Source: CALAMC01 sp964459465 (lineage in GTDB: Bacteria; Zixibacteria; MSB-5A5; GN15; PGXB01). Taken from it: a DNA stretch of 64,000 nt. The translations under genes were made by a program, and so were the position numbers. A model generated the notes under the pieces. It saw only the letters and a program-made list of their open reading frames with translations. It had not been told where the DNA came from and made no database searches. Shown here piece after piece: positions 46,102 through 55,168 of the stretch. Location of the stretch: contig CAYWLR010000012.1 in assembly GCA_964459465.1 (NCBI GenBank), forward strand, positions 1 through 64,000, in the 5' to 3' direction. Position 1 is the stretch's first letter. Every line of letters starts with the position of its first letter.

Positions 46102-46623
46102 ATGAAAACGGTTCAAGGGCTATCGATTCTCGGGATATTGGCGATATTTGTGAGCGTGATGTTGCTACCGTCGGCTCAAGCGGCTGTGCAATTGCCGGCC
46201 GGCATGGAGATAAAGGTTGAATTCATTCAGGATGTGTCATCAAAATATGTCAAGCCGGGAGATCTGGCTCCAATTAAGCTGGTCGAGGATATCGGTGTTG
46301 GCGGGATAACGCTGGTTAAGGCGGGCGCGATGGGGACTGCCCGGGTGGCGAAAGTGGAAAAGGCCGGCAAACCCGGCAAACCCGGGTCATTGGAAATACA
46401 ATTGGTGGAAATTGAATCCGAGGGTGCGTATAAGACCGTGGATGGAGGCAAGATCCAGCTTGAGGCTACCGGTGGGCCGATTATTGCCAAGGGTAAAAGC
46501 AAGAAAACCATGTCCTACATATTCATTTTTGGTCTGTTTATCAAAGGGTCGGACGGCGTAATTCCGGCGGGACATATCGTTACGGCCAAGGTTAAAAATG
46601 ACGTTATGATTGTCGTCGATTAA
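46102..46623 (+). CDS. Small exported beta-rich protein, last gene of the T6SS locus
   Basis: 173 residues. Signal peptide KTVQGLSILGILAIFVSVMLLPSAQA, then a beta-rich domain (VEFIQDVSSKYVKPGDLAPIKL, VEDIGVGGITLVKAGAMG, GKIQLEATGGP) with no lipobox cysteine. It is 24 bases after the TssM-like gene with an AAGGAG Shine-Dalgarno and is followed by a terminator, so it belongs to the operon. TssJ, the outer-membrane lipoprotein of classic T6SS, is missing; this protein is the only exported product at the anchoring end and could replace it, but without lipidation it would act differently. I do not recognise its family. Confidence 0.65.
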   Translation: MKTVQGLSILGILAIFVSVMLLPSAQAAVQLPAGMEIKVEFIQDVSSKYVKPGDLAPIKLVEDIGVGGITLVKAGAMGTARVAKVEKAGKPGKPGSLEIQLVEIESEGAYKTVDGGKIQLEATGGPIIAKGKSKKTMSYIFIFGLFIKGSDGVIPAGHIVTAKVKNDVMIVVD

Positions 46624-46645
46624 GACAACTCAATAATAAATTCCG

Positions 46646-46674
46646 GGCCGGTTTTTTGAAAGCCGGCCTTTTTT
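46646..46674 (+). terminator. Rho-independent terminator at the end of the T6SS locus
   Basis: Stem GGCCGG...CCGGCC with adjacent TTT/AAA pairs and one bulged G, then six T. It follows the small exported protein by 22 bases. Confidence 0.85.
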
Positions 46675-46787
46675 GTTTAACCTGATTATTTTTGTTGATT
46701 TACTTTCGATGCCAACCAATAATAGTTTCTGCAAGAGCGAATAAACAGGGGATATTGGCCTATTAGAATATTGGATAAGGGATCCGT

Positions 46788-48278
46788 TTGAAAAGATATA
46801 GTTTCTTTATTGACCGCCGGACATTCTTTTTGATTGTGTCCGTCTGTTTGGCGGTATGTGTTGCCTGCGGGCAGGTGCAGGCGGCGGGTGATAATAATTC
46901 TGAAGGCGATTATGAATTGTACGCCGGGAGTTCGTCGGACGGGTCGCACTATTCTAGCGTTCTTTCTTCCTCTCGTGTCGCTTCGCAACCGTCTTTCCAT
47001 AACTTGCCGACCAGAGTCGTTTTGACCGAAGGGGAGTATTATTATCGCGAGTTCTCCGTTCAATATATCTTTTCCGATTCCCTAAAAATAGCTCTTGTGG
47101 ACGGTTATAACGCAGATGACGCCGTGATCGATATGGGCGGCGGGCGGGCCTTTTTCTATTTGACGGCCGATCATACCATGGTTGACAGCACCTTTCTTTT
47201 TATTTTTTCGGCGCGCCATGGACGCATCAATGCGCTGGATACCGTGATCGTTTCGGTGGCGAACCGCCCCCTGGAAATCGTCTCGATTATCCCTGATGTT
47301 TCATCCGAGATTCTCGTAAGTGAAAGACCGATTAGGCTTGAATTCAACGAGCCGATTGACCCACGCTCCATAGAAAATGGCGTTATAATAAGTGATATCA
47401 GGGGAGAAAAATTCGATTTTTATTATACTCCCGGAGAAAACGCCCTGATCATAGACAACCCAAATCGTCGGTTGCCTTCAAGGGATACCATAACGGTTAA
47501 TATAACTTCGAATCTGCTTGATCTGGCCGGGTATCCCATTTTGCGGCCGCATCGACTGATTTTCACGACCGGGCCGGTGGTTTATCCCGGTGACGCCAAC
47601 GATGACGGGATCGTGGATAAAAATGATCTTATCCCGCTGGCACGATACTGGGGGTATTCCGGGCCGACTCGGACGGTTTCGCAGGAACTGGAGTGGAGCG
47701 CGCAACCGGCTCATAGCTGGGATGAATTTATGGCCGGTTTTGCCGACGTCAACGGCGATGGTATCGTAGACGGCGGCGACGTCTGTGGTATCATTGCCAA
47801 CTGGGGGAAAAAAACAGGGCGCCATACTCTCGGCAAATACGGGCCATCGGTTGCGCCCGAAAAGTTGCTGGCCCGTTCGGATCAAACCGTTTTGAAGGAC
47901 CTTTACACGGCGGTTATCAATTGCCCTGATGGCGACGGTCGCAGGTCTGCCATGACTATACTGGAGTCGTTGTTATTTGATGATCATGATAATCTGCCCG
48001 GGGAGTATTCTCTTTTTCAGAATTATCCCAACCCTTTTAACCTGGAAACCATAATCGAGTACTATTTGCCGGAACCGGCGCAGTTGACCATCGGGGTTTA
48101 TAATATTATCGGGCAGAAGGTGTATGATTTATATAACGGGTTTGCCCCCGAGGGTTTCGGAAGCGTCACCTGGTACGGGGTTGATAATTTCGGTAAACCG
48201 GTGGCCAGCGGAATATATTTTTATCGACTGGAGACGGAGAGCCTGGCGCTCACCAAACGCATGATATTGATTCGTTAA
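46788..48278 (+). CDS. Exported protein with Ig-like, dockerin-like and T9SS type-A domains
   Basis: 496 residues. A TTG start is used, preceded by AAGGGA; no ATG is close enough to keep the signal peptide. The signal peptide is RTFFLIVSVCLAVCVACGQVQA. A Big_5-like Ig domain (about 160-262: LEFNEPIDPRSIENGVIIS) follows. Two Ca-binding dockerin-like loops are at about 266 and 325 (DANDDGIVDKNDLI, DVNGDGIVDGGDVC), separated by about 60 residues. The C-terminal T9SS tag is complete (NYPNPFNLET, GIYFYRLETESLALTKRMIL). Combining a dockerin-like module with a T9SS tag distinguishes it from the four dockerin proteins on the left side of the window. Confidence 0.8.
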   Translation: MKRYSFFIDRRTFFLIVSVCLAVCVACGQVQAAGDNNSEGDYELYAGSSSDGSHYSSVLSSSRVASQPSFHNLPTRVVLTEGEYYYREFSVQYIFSDSLKIALVDGYNADDAVIDMGGGRAFFYLTADHTMVDSTFLFIFSARHGRINALDTVIVSVANRPLEIVSIIPDVSSEILVSERPIRLEFNEPIDPRSIENGVIISDIRGEKFDFYYTPGENALIIDNPNRRLPSRDTITVNITSNLLDLAGYPILRPHRLIFTTGPVVYPGDANDDGIVDKNDLIPLARYWGYSGPTRTVSQELEWSAQPAHSWDEFMAGFADVNGDGIVDGGDVCGIIANWGKKTGRHTLGKYGPSVAPEKLLARSDQTVLKDLYTAVINCPDGDGRRSAMTILESLLFDDHDNLPGEYSLFQNYPNPFNLETIIEYYLPEPAQLTIGVYNIIGQKVYDLYNGFAPEGFGSVTWYGVDNFGKPVASGIYFYRLETESLALTKRMILIR

Positions 48279-48301
48279 CGGAATAAAAATAGAGTCCATA
48301 A

Positions 48302-48333
48302 AAAACCGCCCGGTTTCAATCGGGCGGTTTTTT
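48302..48333. terminator. Bidirectional terminator between convergent genes
   Basis: Perfect 11-bp stem AAAACCGCCCG / CGGGCGGTTTT with an 8-base loop; A-run on one side and T-run on the other. It serves the T9SS-tagged gene on the plus strand and the leucine-rich-repeat lipoprotein on the minus strand. Confidence 0.9.
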
Positions 48334-48345
48334 ATAAAGAGGTTA

Positions 48346-49785
48346 TTATTTACATCCCCATGCTACCCAAACACCGCGGCTTTCGAGCAATTCCACCTGC
48401 GGGCCGCCTTCAATGGCCGTGCATGATATGAACAATGTGTCACCGGCGCCGATTCCGTGGTTGTCGATCAGCGGTTGAAGAGTCGTAATGCCGGTCCAGC
48501 TTAAATCAACGTAGGAAAGATTGGTCAAGCCGGACAAGGCCGAAATATTAACGATGCCGTCATTCATGGATAAGTCAAGATGCCGGAGCGTTTTCAACCC
48601 GGCCAGAACCGAAATGTCCGAAATATCATTCCAACCCAGATTCAAATATTCCAGCTTCGGACAGCCGGCGATGCCACTGATATCGCTCAAGCAGGTTTCG
48701 CCGCAGTAACTGGCCGAAAATAATTTCAGGTTGGGCAGTTGATTCAGGCCGGTTAAATCCTGAATTTCGTGTTCATTCCAGGTCAAGTTCATGATTCCAA
48801 AGACATCGGACAGGTGAATATTACCTCTTTCCGCGCCGCTGTATTCCATGATTGCCGTTTCCAGATCGTAGTCAGGGAATTGCAATAGCGGATCGTGGGT
48901 AATGAAATCGACGGCGATTCTGGCCTGGGCGCCGTCCCAGTATACGTCCTCAATGTCCTGGCCATCGGTTCCATCTATTCCGCCTTCACCTTCACCAAGA
49001 TAATAGATATCGGTGATAATATTCATGGTCGGTCCCGTGTATGCCCCGGTGAAATAGATGACGGCCAGTTGGGCGTAGCCATCGGCGTTGGTCAGTGAGC
49101 GGTTGGAATTGCCGGATGCGGCATATATATAATGATAACCTTCGCCGCCTCCTTCATCAAAGGATAAATCCGGAACTCTGTTTTCCAATCCTGCCCCGGG
49201 ATTGACACTGTCTATGGCCAGGTAATTAGATGAAAAACCAAGATATATGCTGGCGCTGCCGATGTCAGGCAGATGGTATGCTTCAACCGCAACGGGGAAT
49301 GATTCCAGTGGCAGTCTGGTTTGCATGCGCGGAGAAAGTCGAATCATCGGCACCATTGGTTCGAGGACCACAGAAATGGCAATGGGGAGTCCCGGATAGA
49401 CGTCGGCGCGCTGTTGTCCCCGGTATATCAGCCTTTGTCCGGGACCTCCGGTGGCGGGTGTATCATAAGCTTCAATAGTAAATAAGCGATTGCGACCCAC
49501 CGGGATTTTCAGGGTGCTGTCCAAAACATCATTGCCGACGCTATAGTACATAAGGTACCCGTCAACAAGCACGAGATTAGCCGTGATGGGGTCAAAATCC
49601 GGGCCGGTAACGGTCAGGATAAACAGGTCTATTTCCTCGAATCCGGAACTCTGGCCGACATAGGCACGAAAAACGGCTTTTGCAGTCGGGCCATTTTCGT
49701 TGACAATCTTCTCCGAACAGGCGAACAGCAGAAATCCCGCCGCGACGACCGTTAAAAGAAGACGATATGTTTTGAATGATTTCAT
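48346..49785 (-). CDS. Leucine-rich-repeat lipoprotein
   Basis: 479 residues. The lipoprotein signal is clear: LLLTVVAAGFLLFAC with Cys23 as the lipidated residue. A beta-sandwich of cohesin-like type lies at about 150-290 (SASIYLGFSSNYLAIDSVN). The C-terminal ~130 residues are internalin-like leucine-rich repeats (LTGLNQLPNLKLFSA, LEYLNLGWNDISDISVL, LRHLDLSMNDG, LSYVDLSWTGITTLQPL) that bind proteins. It is probably at the outer membrane or cell surface. It starts 12 bases after the outer-membrane barrel gene with an AAAGGAG Shine-Dalgarno and is last in the minus-strand run. Confidence 0.82.
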   Translation of the reverse strand: MKSFKTYRLLLTVVAAGFLLFACSEKIVNENGPTAKAVFRAYVGQSSGFEEIDLFILTVTGPDFDPITANLVLVDGYLMYYSVGNDVLDSTLKIPVGRNRLFTIEAYDTPATGGPGQRLIYRGQQRADVYPGLPIAISVVLEPMVPMIRLSPRMQTRLPLESFPVAVEAYHLPDIGSASIYLGFSSNYLAIDSVNPGAGLENRVPDLSFDEGGGEGYHYIYAASGNSNRSLTNADGYAQLAVIYFTGAYTGPTMNIITDIYYLGEGEGGIDGTDGQDIEDVYWDGAQARIAVDFITHDPLLQFPDYDLETAIMEYSGAERGNIHLSDVFGIMNLTWNEHEIQDLTGLNQLPNLKLFSASYCGETCLSDISGIAGCPKLEYLNLGWNDISDISVLAGLKTLRHLDLSMNDGIVNISALSGLTNLSYVDLSWTGITTLQPLIDNHGIGAGDTLFISCTAIEGGPQVELLESRGVWVAWGCK

Positions 49786-49797
49786 ATTATCTCCTTT

Positions 49798-50913
49798 CTA
49801 TAATTTGGCCGAAATTCCGGCGGTTATCTGTAAGCCCGACAAATCCAGATTGCTGTCGTCGGCGTTGCCCGTGTAAAATTTCACGCCCAGACCGATGTCG
49901 GTTTTTTCGTTCAATTGACGGCCGAAACGGGCGCCGAATCCGAATATTTTGGAATCGCCGAAACCGTTTTCGTTGGAGGCGATCATTTTATAATCTATTC
50001 CGGGGGAAATTGACCAGTCCTTAACGGGATACCATGTAACCATGGTTGCTATTGAGAATTCATTGCCGTAAAATTTCAGGCGTTCGATAACGCTTCCGGT
50101 TGTGTCGTAGGTAGCATTACGTCCGCGCCAGACATAGCGTACGGAAACCGCGCCGTCATAGGATTCATTGTCGAGAAAACCGCTGACAGCCATATTGACT
50201 TCATCGCCCTGCTCGAACACTTTGTCGCCGTCGACATTGTCGGTGCCGTAGGTCGAATATATCAGGTTCGTACTCAAGGCAAAATTGTTCATGTTGTATT
50301 CGGTCCCGCCATTGATCGAAAACATGTCGCCGGGATTGTAATCCTCGAAACCGTCATAGGGTTCGTATGACCCGTTAACCTGATACATAATCCCGCCGCC
50401 ACATTTCAGTTCGCCCAGCATGCCGACACCGCCGAGCATGAGACTGATTCCCAATCCTTCGCCCAGACGGCGCACCGGGAAGGAGAGGAAGTTTTGCGAC
50501 AGGTACTCCACGATTATCCATTCTTCGGCGAGGTCAAGTTTCTTTTTGCCGATGGGCAAATTAAGCCCGACACTGGCCAGCAGTCGGTCATTGGAGAAAG
50601 AACGATTCAGCATGACACGTATATCGGTCAGGCCCGACATCGAGAAATCATTGCCTCTCTGGGTAAGGCTGTTGGACGACATGGCGGCATAAAAGAGCGC
50701 CTCGAGATTATCCTGCAGGGGGACGAATCCCGTGACGGGCACGGTCGTCTGCGAAATCGAGGCTTCTTCTTCGCCGGTATCGATGGTCCAGTCGGTATAA
50801 TAGAATTGTACACCGCCTGCGGCGGGGGAGCCATAGATGATCTGGGCCATGGCCCCGGAACCGGCGGCGAGAAGTGCCGCCGTCATTATCATAAGAATTT
50901 TGTTACCGGTCAT
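49798..50913 (-). CDS. Outer-membrane beta-barrel protein
   Basis: 371 residues. The signal peptide MTAALLAAGSGAMA is followed by amphipathic strands through to a C-terminal strand ending in a hydrophobic residue (ITAGISAKL), typical of porin-like barrels. The N-terminus is mature at QIIYGSPAAGGV. It is not obviously a TolC or a substrate channel of a named family. It overlaps the CsgG/TPR lipoprotein gene by four bases, so the two are translationally coupled. It may be the pore, or the surface partner, for the CsgG-like lipoproteins. Confidence 0.72.
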   Translation of the reverse strand: MTGNKILMIMTAALLAAGSGAMAQIIYGSPAAGGVQFYYTDWTIDTGEEEASISQTTVPVTGFVPLQDNLEALFYAAMSSNSLTQRGNDFSMSGLTDIRVMLNRSFSNDRLLASVGLNLPIGKKKLDLAEEWIIVEYLSQNFLSFPVRRLGEGLGISLMLGGVGMLGELKCGGGIMYQVNGSYEPYDGFEDYNPGDMFSINGGTEYNMNNFALSTNLIYSTYGTDNVDGDKVFEQGDEVNMAVSGFLDNESYDGAVSVRYVWRGRNATYDTTGSVIERLKFYGNEFSIATMVTWYPVKDWSISPGIDYKMIASNENGFGDSKIFGFGARFGRQLNEKTDIGLGVKFYTGNADDSNLDLSGLQITAGISAKL

Positions 50914-52199
50914 CGAAAGTCCCCCCTTATGATAATGAGTCCATCGGCACCAACAACGGGCGGATTCAAAGGCGGCGGCGTGACGCCTCCGCCGGGAATC
51001 GTTCCCGTGCTGTTTAAGACCGAATTGATTCGGCCGTCGAGCCCGACTCCGGGGCTCTCGGAAAGCGTCCGCTGGTAGATGGTCTGTTCAAAGGCCACAT
51101 CGGAGTAACCACCGGTTCCCCCCAGTGCGGCCATTTGTGACATGGCCGCGGCCTGTTGTCCGGCCTGTCCGAAGCCGGCGTCATGACCGGCCGCCTGGCG
51201 GAATTCCGTTTCGGCGGCTTTGTACATCCCGCGATTTTTATAATCCAGACCCCGGCAGTATGACATGAAAGCCAGGTACGATTCGGTCGGGACTTTCATG
51301 ATCGAATCACGTTCTTCAGCCGTGAGGGTGATGCCCAACTCATCGATGATTTTAAACACGAAATCCTTTTCCATGCGGAAAAAGCGTTGCAGTTCACCCT
51401 CGGTTGTTCCGGTGAGTTTAGCCGATTCATCGACCGTATGCACAATGGCGCCGTCCAGTCGAAGGTTATCTTCAGAGCCGAGAACCGAGCCGGTGATGAT
51501 GCGGCTACTGCCGACAATTTTCCCCAGCCGCGGGGCGGTAGATTTATCAACGTAGTCGCCTTTGGCCAATTCCAGTTCTTCCAGAACCGCCTTTATTTTA
51601 AGCCGCTCCATGACCCGTAACGATTTGACTTTGGCCAAATCGATCGAAGTCAATTCGGCCAGGCCGATGCCGATGGGAGCCAGTTCCGGAGACAGGGTCG
51701 AAGCATCGAAATCGACCACCCCGACGGTATTGGCCGGGATTTCGGAGGCGTTGATTTCGTTTTCACGGGCCGCCACTTCGGCGGCTTCTTTGCGGAATTT
51801 CTTTTCGAGCAACCGGTCAAGGTGAATGCGAAGCATGTCCCGGGTCTCTTTGTTGGGGTCCATACCGATGGCGGCAGAATATGAATTGACGGCCTGGTCA
51901 TAGTCTTCGCGCTTTTCGTTAACCAGTCCGAGATAGACATGGGTGCGTGCGTCCGGTTTCATATTATTGGCCTGTTTGAGGGCATCCTCGGCTTTATCCA
52001 GTTCGCCTTTGCGGAACAGGGCGATGCCCAGTTCCCGCCAGGCCTCGGCGTTTTGCGGATTGGCCCGAATTTCATCATAAAATATTTCGATGGCCCGGTC
52101 GTATTCGCCGCGTTCCGAAAGCGAGCGCCCCTGCATGAACAGGCTCTGCGAACACCCGATCAGCAAAACGACCGACAGCAGCAGAAATTTTCGGATCAT
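50910..52199 (-). CDS. TPR and CsgG-like lipoprotein
   Basis: 429 residues. Lipoprotein signal LLLSVVLLIGC, then TPR repeats (about 25-125: YDRAIEIFYDEIRANPQNAEAW, LDKAEDALKQANNMKPDARTHVYLG). A CsgG-like domain (about 155-290) starts TVGVVDFDASTLSPELAPIG and has LRVMERLKIKAVLEELEL and GKIVGSSRIITGSVLGS. CsgG proper forms the outer-membrane curli pore; related proteins act in lipoprotein-linked assembly or signalling. It is paralogous to the next gene upstream and starts 36 bases after it. Its C-terminal tail is low in structure. Confidence 0.75.
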   Translation of the reverse strand: MIRKFLLLSVVLLIGCSQSLFMQGRSLSERGEYDRAIEIFYDEIRANPQNAEAWRELGIALFRKGELDKAEDALKQANNMKPDARTHVYLGLVNEKREDYDQAVNSYSAAIGMDPNKETRDMLRIHLDRLLEKKFRKEAAEVAARENEINASEIPANTVGVVDFDASTLSPELAPIGIGLAELTSIDLAKVKSLRVMERLKIKAVLEELELAKGDYVDKSTAPRLGKIVGSSRIITGSVLGSEDNLRLDGAIVHTVDESAKLTGTTEGELQRFFRMEKDFVFKIIDELGITLTAEERDSIMKVPTESYLAFMSYCRGLDYKNRGMYKAAETEFRQAAGHDAGFGQAGQQAAAMSQMAALGGTGGYSDVAFEQTIYQRTLSESPGVGLDGRINSVLNSTGTIPGGGVTPPPLNPPVVGADGLIIIRGDFR

Positions 52200-52235
52200 A
52201 TTATCCTCATGATATGGTTTTTCTTCCCGTTCCTA

Positions 52236-53279
52236 TTAACCTGCCAGAGGTTTGTATATTTCCATTTTTCGTTTGGCTTCGGCGAAGCTGTTGTCCAGGT
52301 CGAAGGCCTTTCTAAACGACTCATAGGCGTTTTTGTAATCATACTTGTCGGCAAAATCGAGTCCGCGGGAATACAGTGTCGTGGCGTCGACCGATTCGGT
52401 TCCGCCTGCTTTTAGAAGGTCTTTGGTCGATTCATCGAATTTGACATCGAGCTTTTTGGCCAATTCCTCGACCAATTCTTTTTCCATTTTGAAATAATCC
52501 GGTTTGCCTTCGCGGTCAACCGAAGTAATTATTTCGGACGTTTCGACATCGACCGCCCGGACAACCATGCGCATACTGCGGGCGTCAAGCTGGGTGATAC
52601 TGCCGAAAACCATGATGGTGGCGCCCAGCATTTTCCCGGCCTTAACGGCTGTTGCCTGATCGACCTTATCCGATTTCTGCAATTCCAGTTCGCTTAATAT
52701 GGCGTTGATTTTGTCGCGTTCAACCACTTTAATGGCCGAGAACTTGGCAAAATCGCTGGCGAAAAAATCGGCCAGCCCTTTGCTGATATAACCGAGTTGT
52801 TCCTGATATTCGCCGACCGAAAAATTGTCGAATTCCATGATAGCGATGGTTCTGATTTTCTCGCCTTCGGGACAGGTCAGCATGGCGTTGGCCTGGAGAA
52901 TCCGGAACCAGCGGTCGCGAAGCTCCTGCGGCCAGAACTCATGGGGCAGGTGGATGATGCAAGGATCGATTCTGACGATGTGTTCGAGATAAGAGATAGA
53001 TTTGTTGATAAAATCCTGTCCCAGGGCATAGTTGCACATACTCAAAATCGAGAATATGGCGGCGCTGTCTTTGGCCAACAGGTCCTGACGCTGTAACAGC
53101 TGATTGGCAAGGTCGATGCCCTTTTCGAAATCGGCCTGTGTGTAATGGTCAAAGGCCGTAGCCAGTTGTTCGGCCACCGGCTTCATCTGATTCTGGGCAA
53201 AACCCAGCGGAGTGGCCATCGCCAAGACTATCATGGCTGCGGCCACGACACGGACAAATGTGATTTTGTGAATTGTCAT
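52236..53279 (-). CDS. Exported CsgG-like protein with TPR ends
   Basis: 347 residues. The signal peptide ends near TPLGFAQ with no lipobox Cys, so it is soluble and periplasmic. A TPR-like helical start (ATAFDHYTQADFEKGIDLANQLL) precedes the CsgG-type core (IRTIAIMEFDNFSVGEYQEQLGYIS, SAIKVVERDKINAILSELELQKS, GKMLGATIMVFGSITQLD), which matches the downstream lipoprotein in order and motif. The C-terminus returns to a TPR-like pair (DYKNAYESFRKAFDLDNSFAEAKRK). It is first of the CsgG/barrel/LRR run and has its own candidate promoter. Confidence 0.75.
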   Translation of the reverse strand: MTIHKITFVRVVAAAMIVLAMATPLGFAQNQMKPVAEQLATAFDHYTQADFEKGIDLANQLLQRQDLLAKDSAAIFSILSMCNYALGQDFINKSISYLEHIVRIDPCIIHLPHEFWPQELRDRWFRILQANAMLTCPEGEKIRTIAIMEFDNFSVGEYQEQLGYISKGLADFFASDFAKFSAIKVVERDKINAILSELELQKSDKVDQATAVKAGKMLGATIMVFGSITQLDARSMRMVVRAVDVETSEIITSVDREGKPDYFKMEKELVEELAKKLDVKFDESTKDLLKAGGTESVDATTLYSRGLDFADKYDYKNAYESFRKAFDLDNSFAEAKRKMEIYKPLAG

Positions 53280-53314
53280 GGTATCACTCCCGGTTTATTT
53301 ATGAAGTTAGTTGA

Positions 53315-53343
53315 CACATATATTCTTATACGAATTCAGTCAA
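53315..53343 (-). promoter_or_regulatory. Possible promoter upstream of the CsgG-like operon
   Basis: On the minus strand TTGACT at 53343-53338, 17-base spacer, TATGTG at 53320-53315. The -35 box is good and the -10 box is weak. The site sits in the 76-bp gap between the kinase and the first CsgG-like gene. Confidence 0.35.
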
Positions 53344-53355
53344 TCATAAATCGAC

Positions 53356-55110
53356 CTATTCGGAAAAATCAAAGGTAATTTTGACTTCTGTTCCGGCTTT
53401 AACATCGACCCGATCCGTCTTTGTAACCGTTTGTCCCTCTTTGTCTAACAGGACTTTTATTTCATGTTGTCCGACAGAAGTCCAGAATCGGCCCGGGGCG
53501 GTTCGGTTTTGCAAAACGTCGTCTATGTAAACCTGGACATTGGTGTAGGCCGGGGTGGCAATTCGAAACCAGGCCGAATCGGGTAGTTTGGGCCTAACAG
53601 GTTCGTCGATGGGAAGCGAGACAACCACCGGTTTTGGGCTGAAGGCGAAATTGATTGTGGCTGTATCCTGCGGGTTGATAATGATACGTTCATTCAAATT
53701 TCCCTGACTGCTGGCCGGGCTGGCGGCTCTGATCGTATAAGGCCCGGAATCGAGTGTCAAAAAAGCGCGGGTCGTCTGTCGGGCGATTAAAGAATCGTTA
53801 AGATACAAATCGGCCGCCATCGTGCTTGATATATCAAGATAGCCAGTTGTAATGACTGGGGCGGTGCGGATTGTAAACGAATTCACTTGCGAATATCCAC
53901 TGGATATGCCCTCGGCGCTGATCGCCTCCACCCGCCAGTAGTATTGGCCATCGGGCAGATTGGAAGTATCAACATATGACGTCTGCCGCAGGCGGGGCAT
54001 GAATGTTTTGTCCGTAAAATTAGGATTGCGGGAATATTCGAGATTATAAAAGCCTTTCTCGCCGGCCGAGGCTTCCCATTTGAATGAGGGCGAAGCACCG
54101 GCTAACTGGATATTGTGGGCAGGTTCCATAAGTTTGGGCGGGAGGAGTGTTGCGGGTTGTTCTTTGCCGACGAACATGAAATAACCTATAATGCCGGCGG
54201 CGATAATAATGATAAACCCAATAATGGCGGCCAGTGGTTTTTTTTTCTTTGGACCGGAAGTGTCACGCCCCGCAGGAGCCGCAATATGTGTTTTGTCGGA
54301 TTCCACGCAACCCAACCCTTCAATGGTCCGTTGCATGGCTTTGGCGGTGGCAAACCTTTTGGTCGGCTCCTTGTCGATGGCCTTCAATATCAACTGGTCC
54401 ACGTTCCTGGGCAAATCCGATGATATAGAGCTTGGTTTGGGCGGATCGCTGAATAATTTGGCATCGCGAATGGCGAACTCATTGTCGCCCTTGAATGGCA
54501 GTTCGCCGGTTAAGGAATAAAAGAGGGTGGTGCCGACGGCATAAATATCGGCTTTGGCGTAGTCGGTGTCTTCGGACGGATTGAATTGCTCCGGGGCCAT
54601 GTAGGCCGGGGTTCCACAGGCGGTTCCGGCACGGGTCAAATTGGGGTCGGTTTTGGCTTTGGCAATGCCGAAGTCGATGATTTTGACATTGCCGTTATGG
54701 TCGATCATTATATTGCTGGGCTTTATGTCTCGGTGATAAATACCTTTTTCATGGGCGAAGGACAAGATATCGAGGACTTTGCAGGCGATATTCATGGCGT
54801 CGGCCAGTGGCAGTTTGCCATCCCTTTTTATTTTTTCATCGAGCGTGAAGCCGTCGATGTATTCCATAGCGATAACAATGTTCTCGCCGTGGTTGAAAAA
54901 ATGCTTTATGCGGCAGATGTTGGGGTGGCCGTCCAGAAGAGCTAGTTTATCGGCCTCCTGGCGGAAACGGTCCACCAGACTGGGGTCGTCGAGAATTTTC
55001 AAGACGACTTTGAGATTGGGGACATCCTCGTGCACACCCAGAAAAACGCGGGCCATGCCGCCGGCGCCGATCTTTTTTAAAATCTTATAGTTTCCGATTT
55101 TTTCTTCCAT
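53356..55110 (-). CDS. Transmembrane Ser/Thr kinase with periplasmic FN3-like and PEGA-like domains
   Basis: About 584 residues. The kinase domain (about 6-262) is complete: GAGGMARVF, VVLKIL, HRDIKPSN, DFGIA, APEQF. A single span (PLAAIIGFIIIIAAGIIGYFMF) follows at about 300-322. The periplasmic part has an FN3-like domain (SPSFKWEASAGEKGFYNLEYS ... YYWRVEAIS) and one or two PEGA-like units (GYLDISSTMAADLYLND; FRIATPAYTNVQVYIDD). Such receptors sense envelope state and phosphorylate cytoplasmic targets. I start at the ATG 18 codons inside the longest frame, where the family alignment begins. It sits between the Trk genes and the CsgG-like genes; T6SS systems also use PpkA-type kinases, but this one is outside the locus. 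Confidence 0.88.
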   Translation of the reverse strand: MEEKIGNYKILKKIGAGGMARVFLGVHEDVPNLKVVLKILDDPSLVDRFRQEADKLALLDGHPNICRIKHFFNHGENIVIAMEYIDGFTLDEKIKRDGKLPLADAMNIACKVLDILSFAHEKGIYHRDIKPSNIMIDHNGNVKIIDFGIAKAKTDPNLTRAGTACGTPAYMAPEQFNPSEDTDYAKADIYAVGTTLFYSLTGELPFKGDNEFAIRDAKLFSDPPKPSSISSDLPRNVDQLILKAIDKEPTKRFATAKAMQRTIEGLGCVESDKTHIAAPAGRDTSGPKKKKPLAAIIGFIIIIAAGIIGYFMFVGKEQPATLLPPKLMEPAHNIQLAGASPSFKWEASAGEKGFYNLEYSRNPNFTDKTFMPRLRQTSYVDTSNLPDGQYYWRVEAISAEGISSGYSQVNSFTIRTAPVITTGYLDISSTMAADLYLNDSLIARQTTRAFLTLDSGPYTIRAASPASSQGNLNERIIINPQDTATINFAFSPKPVVVSLPIDEPVRPKLPDSAWFRIATPAYTNVQVYIDDVLQNRTAPGRFWTSVGQHEIKVLLDKEGQTVTKTDRVDVKAGTEVKITFDFSE

Positions 55111-55168
55111 AACCTCAAAAATATACTTTTCCTCTATAAGTGAAGCAATATTAAAAGATTGCACAAAA

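Noticed and set aside
23644..46674. Prophage or phage-tail-like particle
   Set aside because: Tube, sheath, spike and gp25 proteins resemble phage tails, but TssK, ClpV and TssL/TssM-like anchors are present and there are no capsid, portal, terminase or lysis genes.
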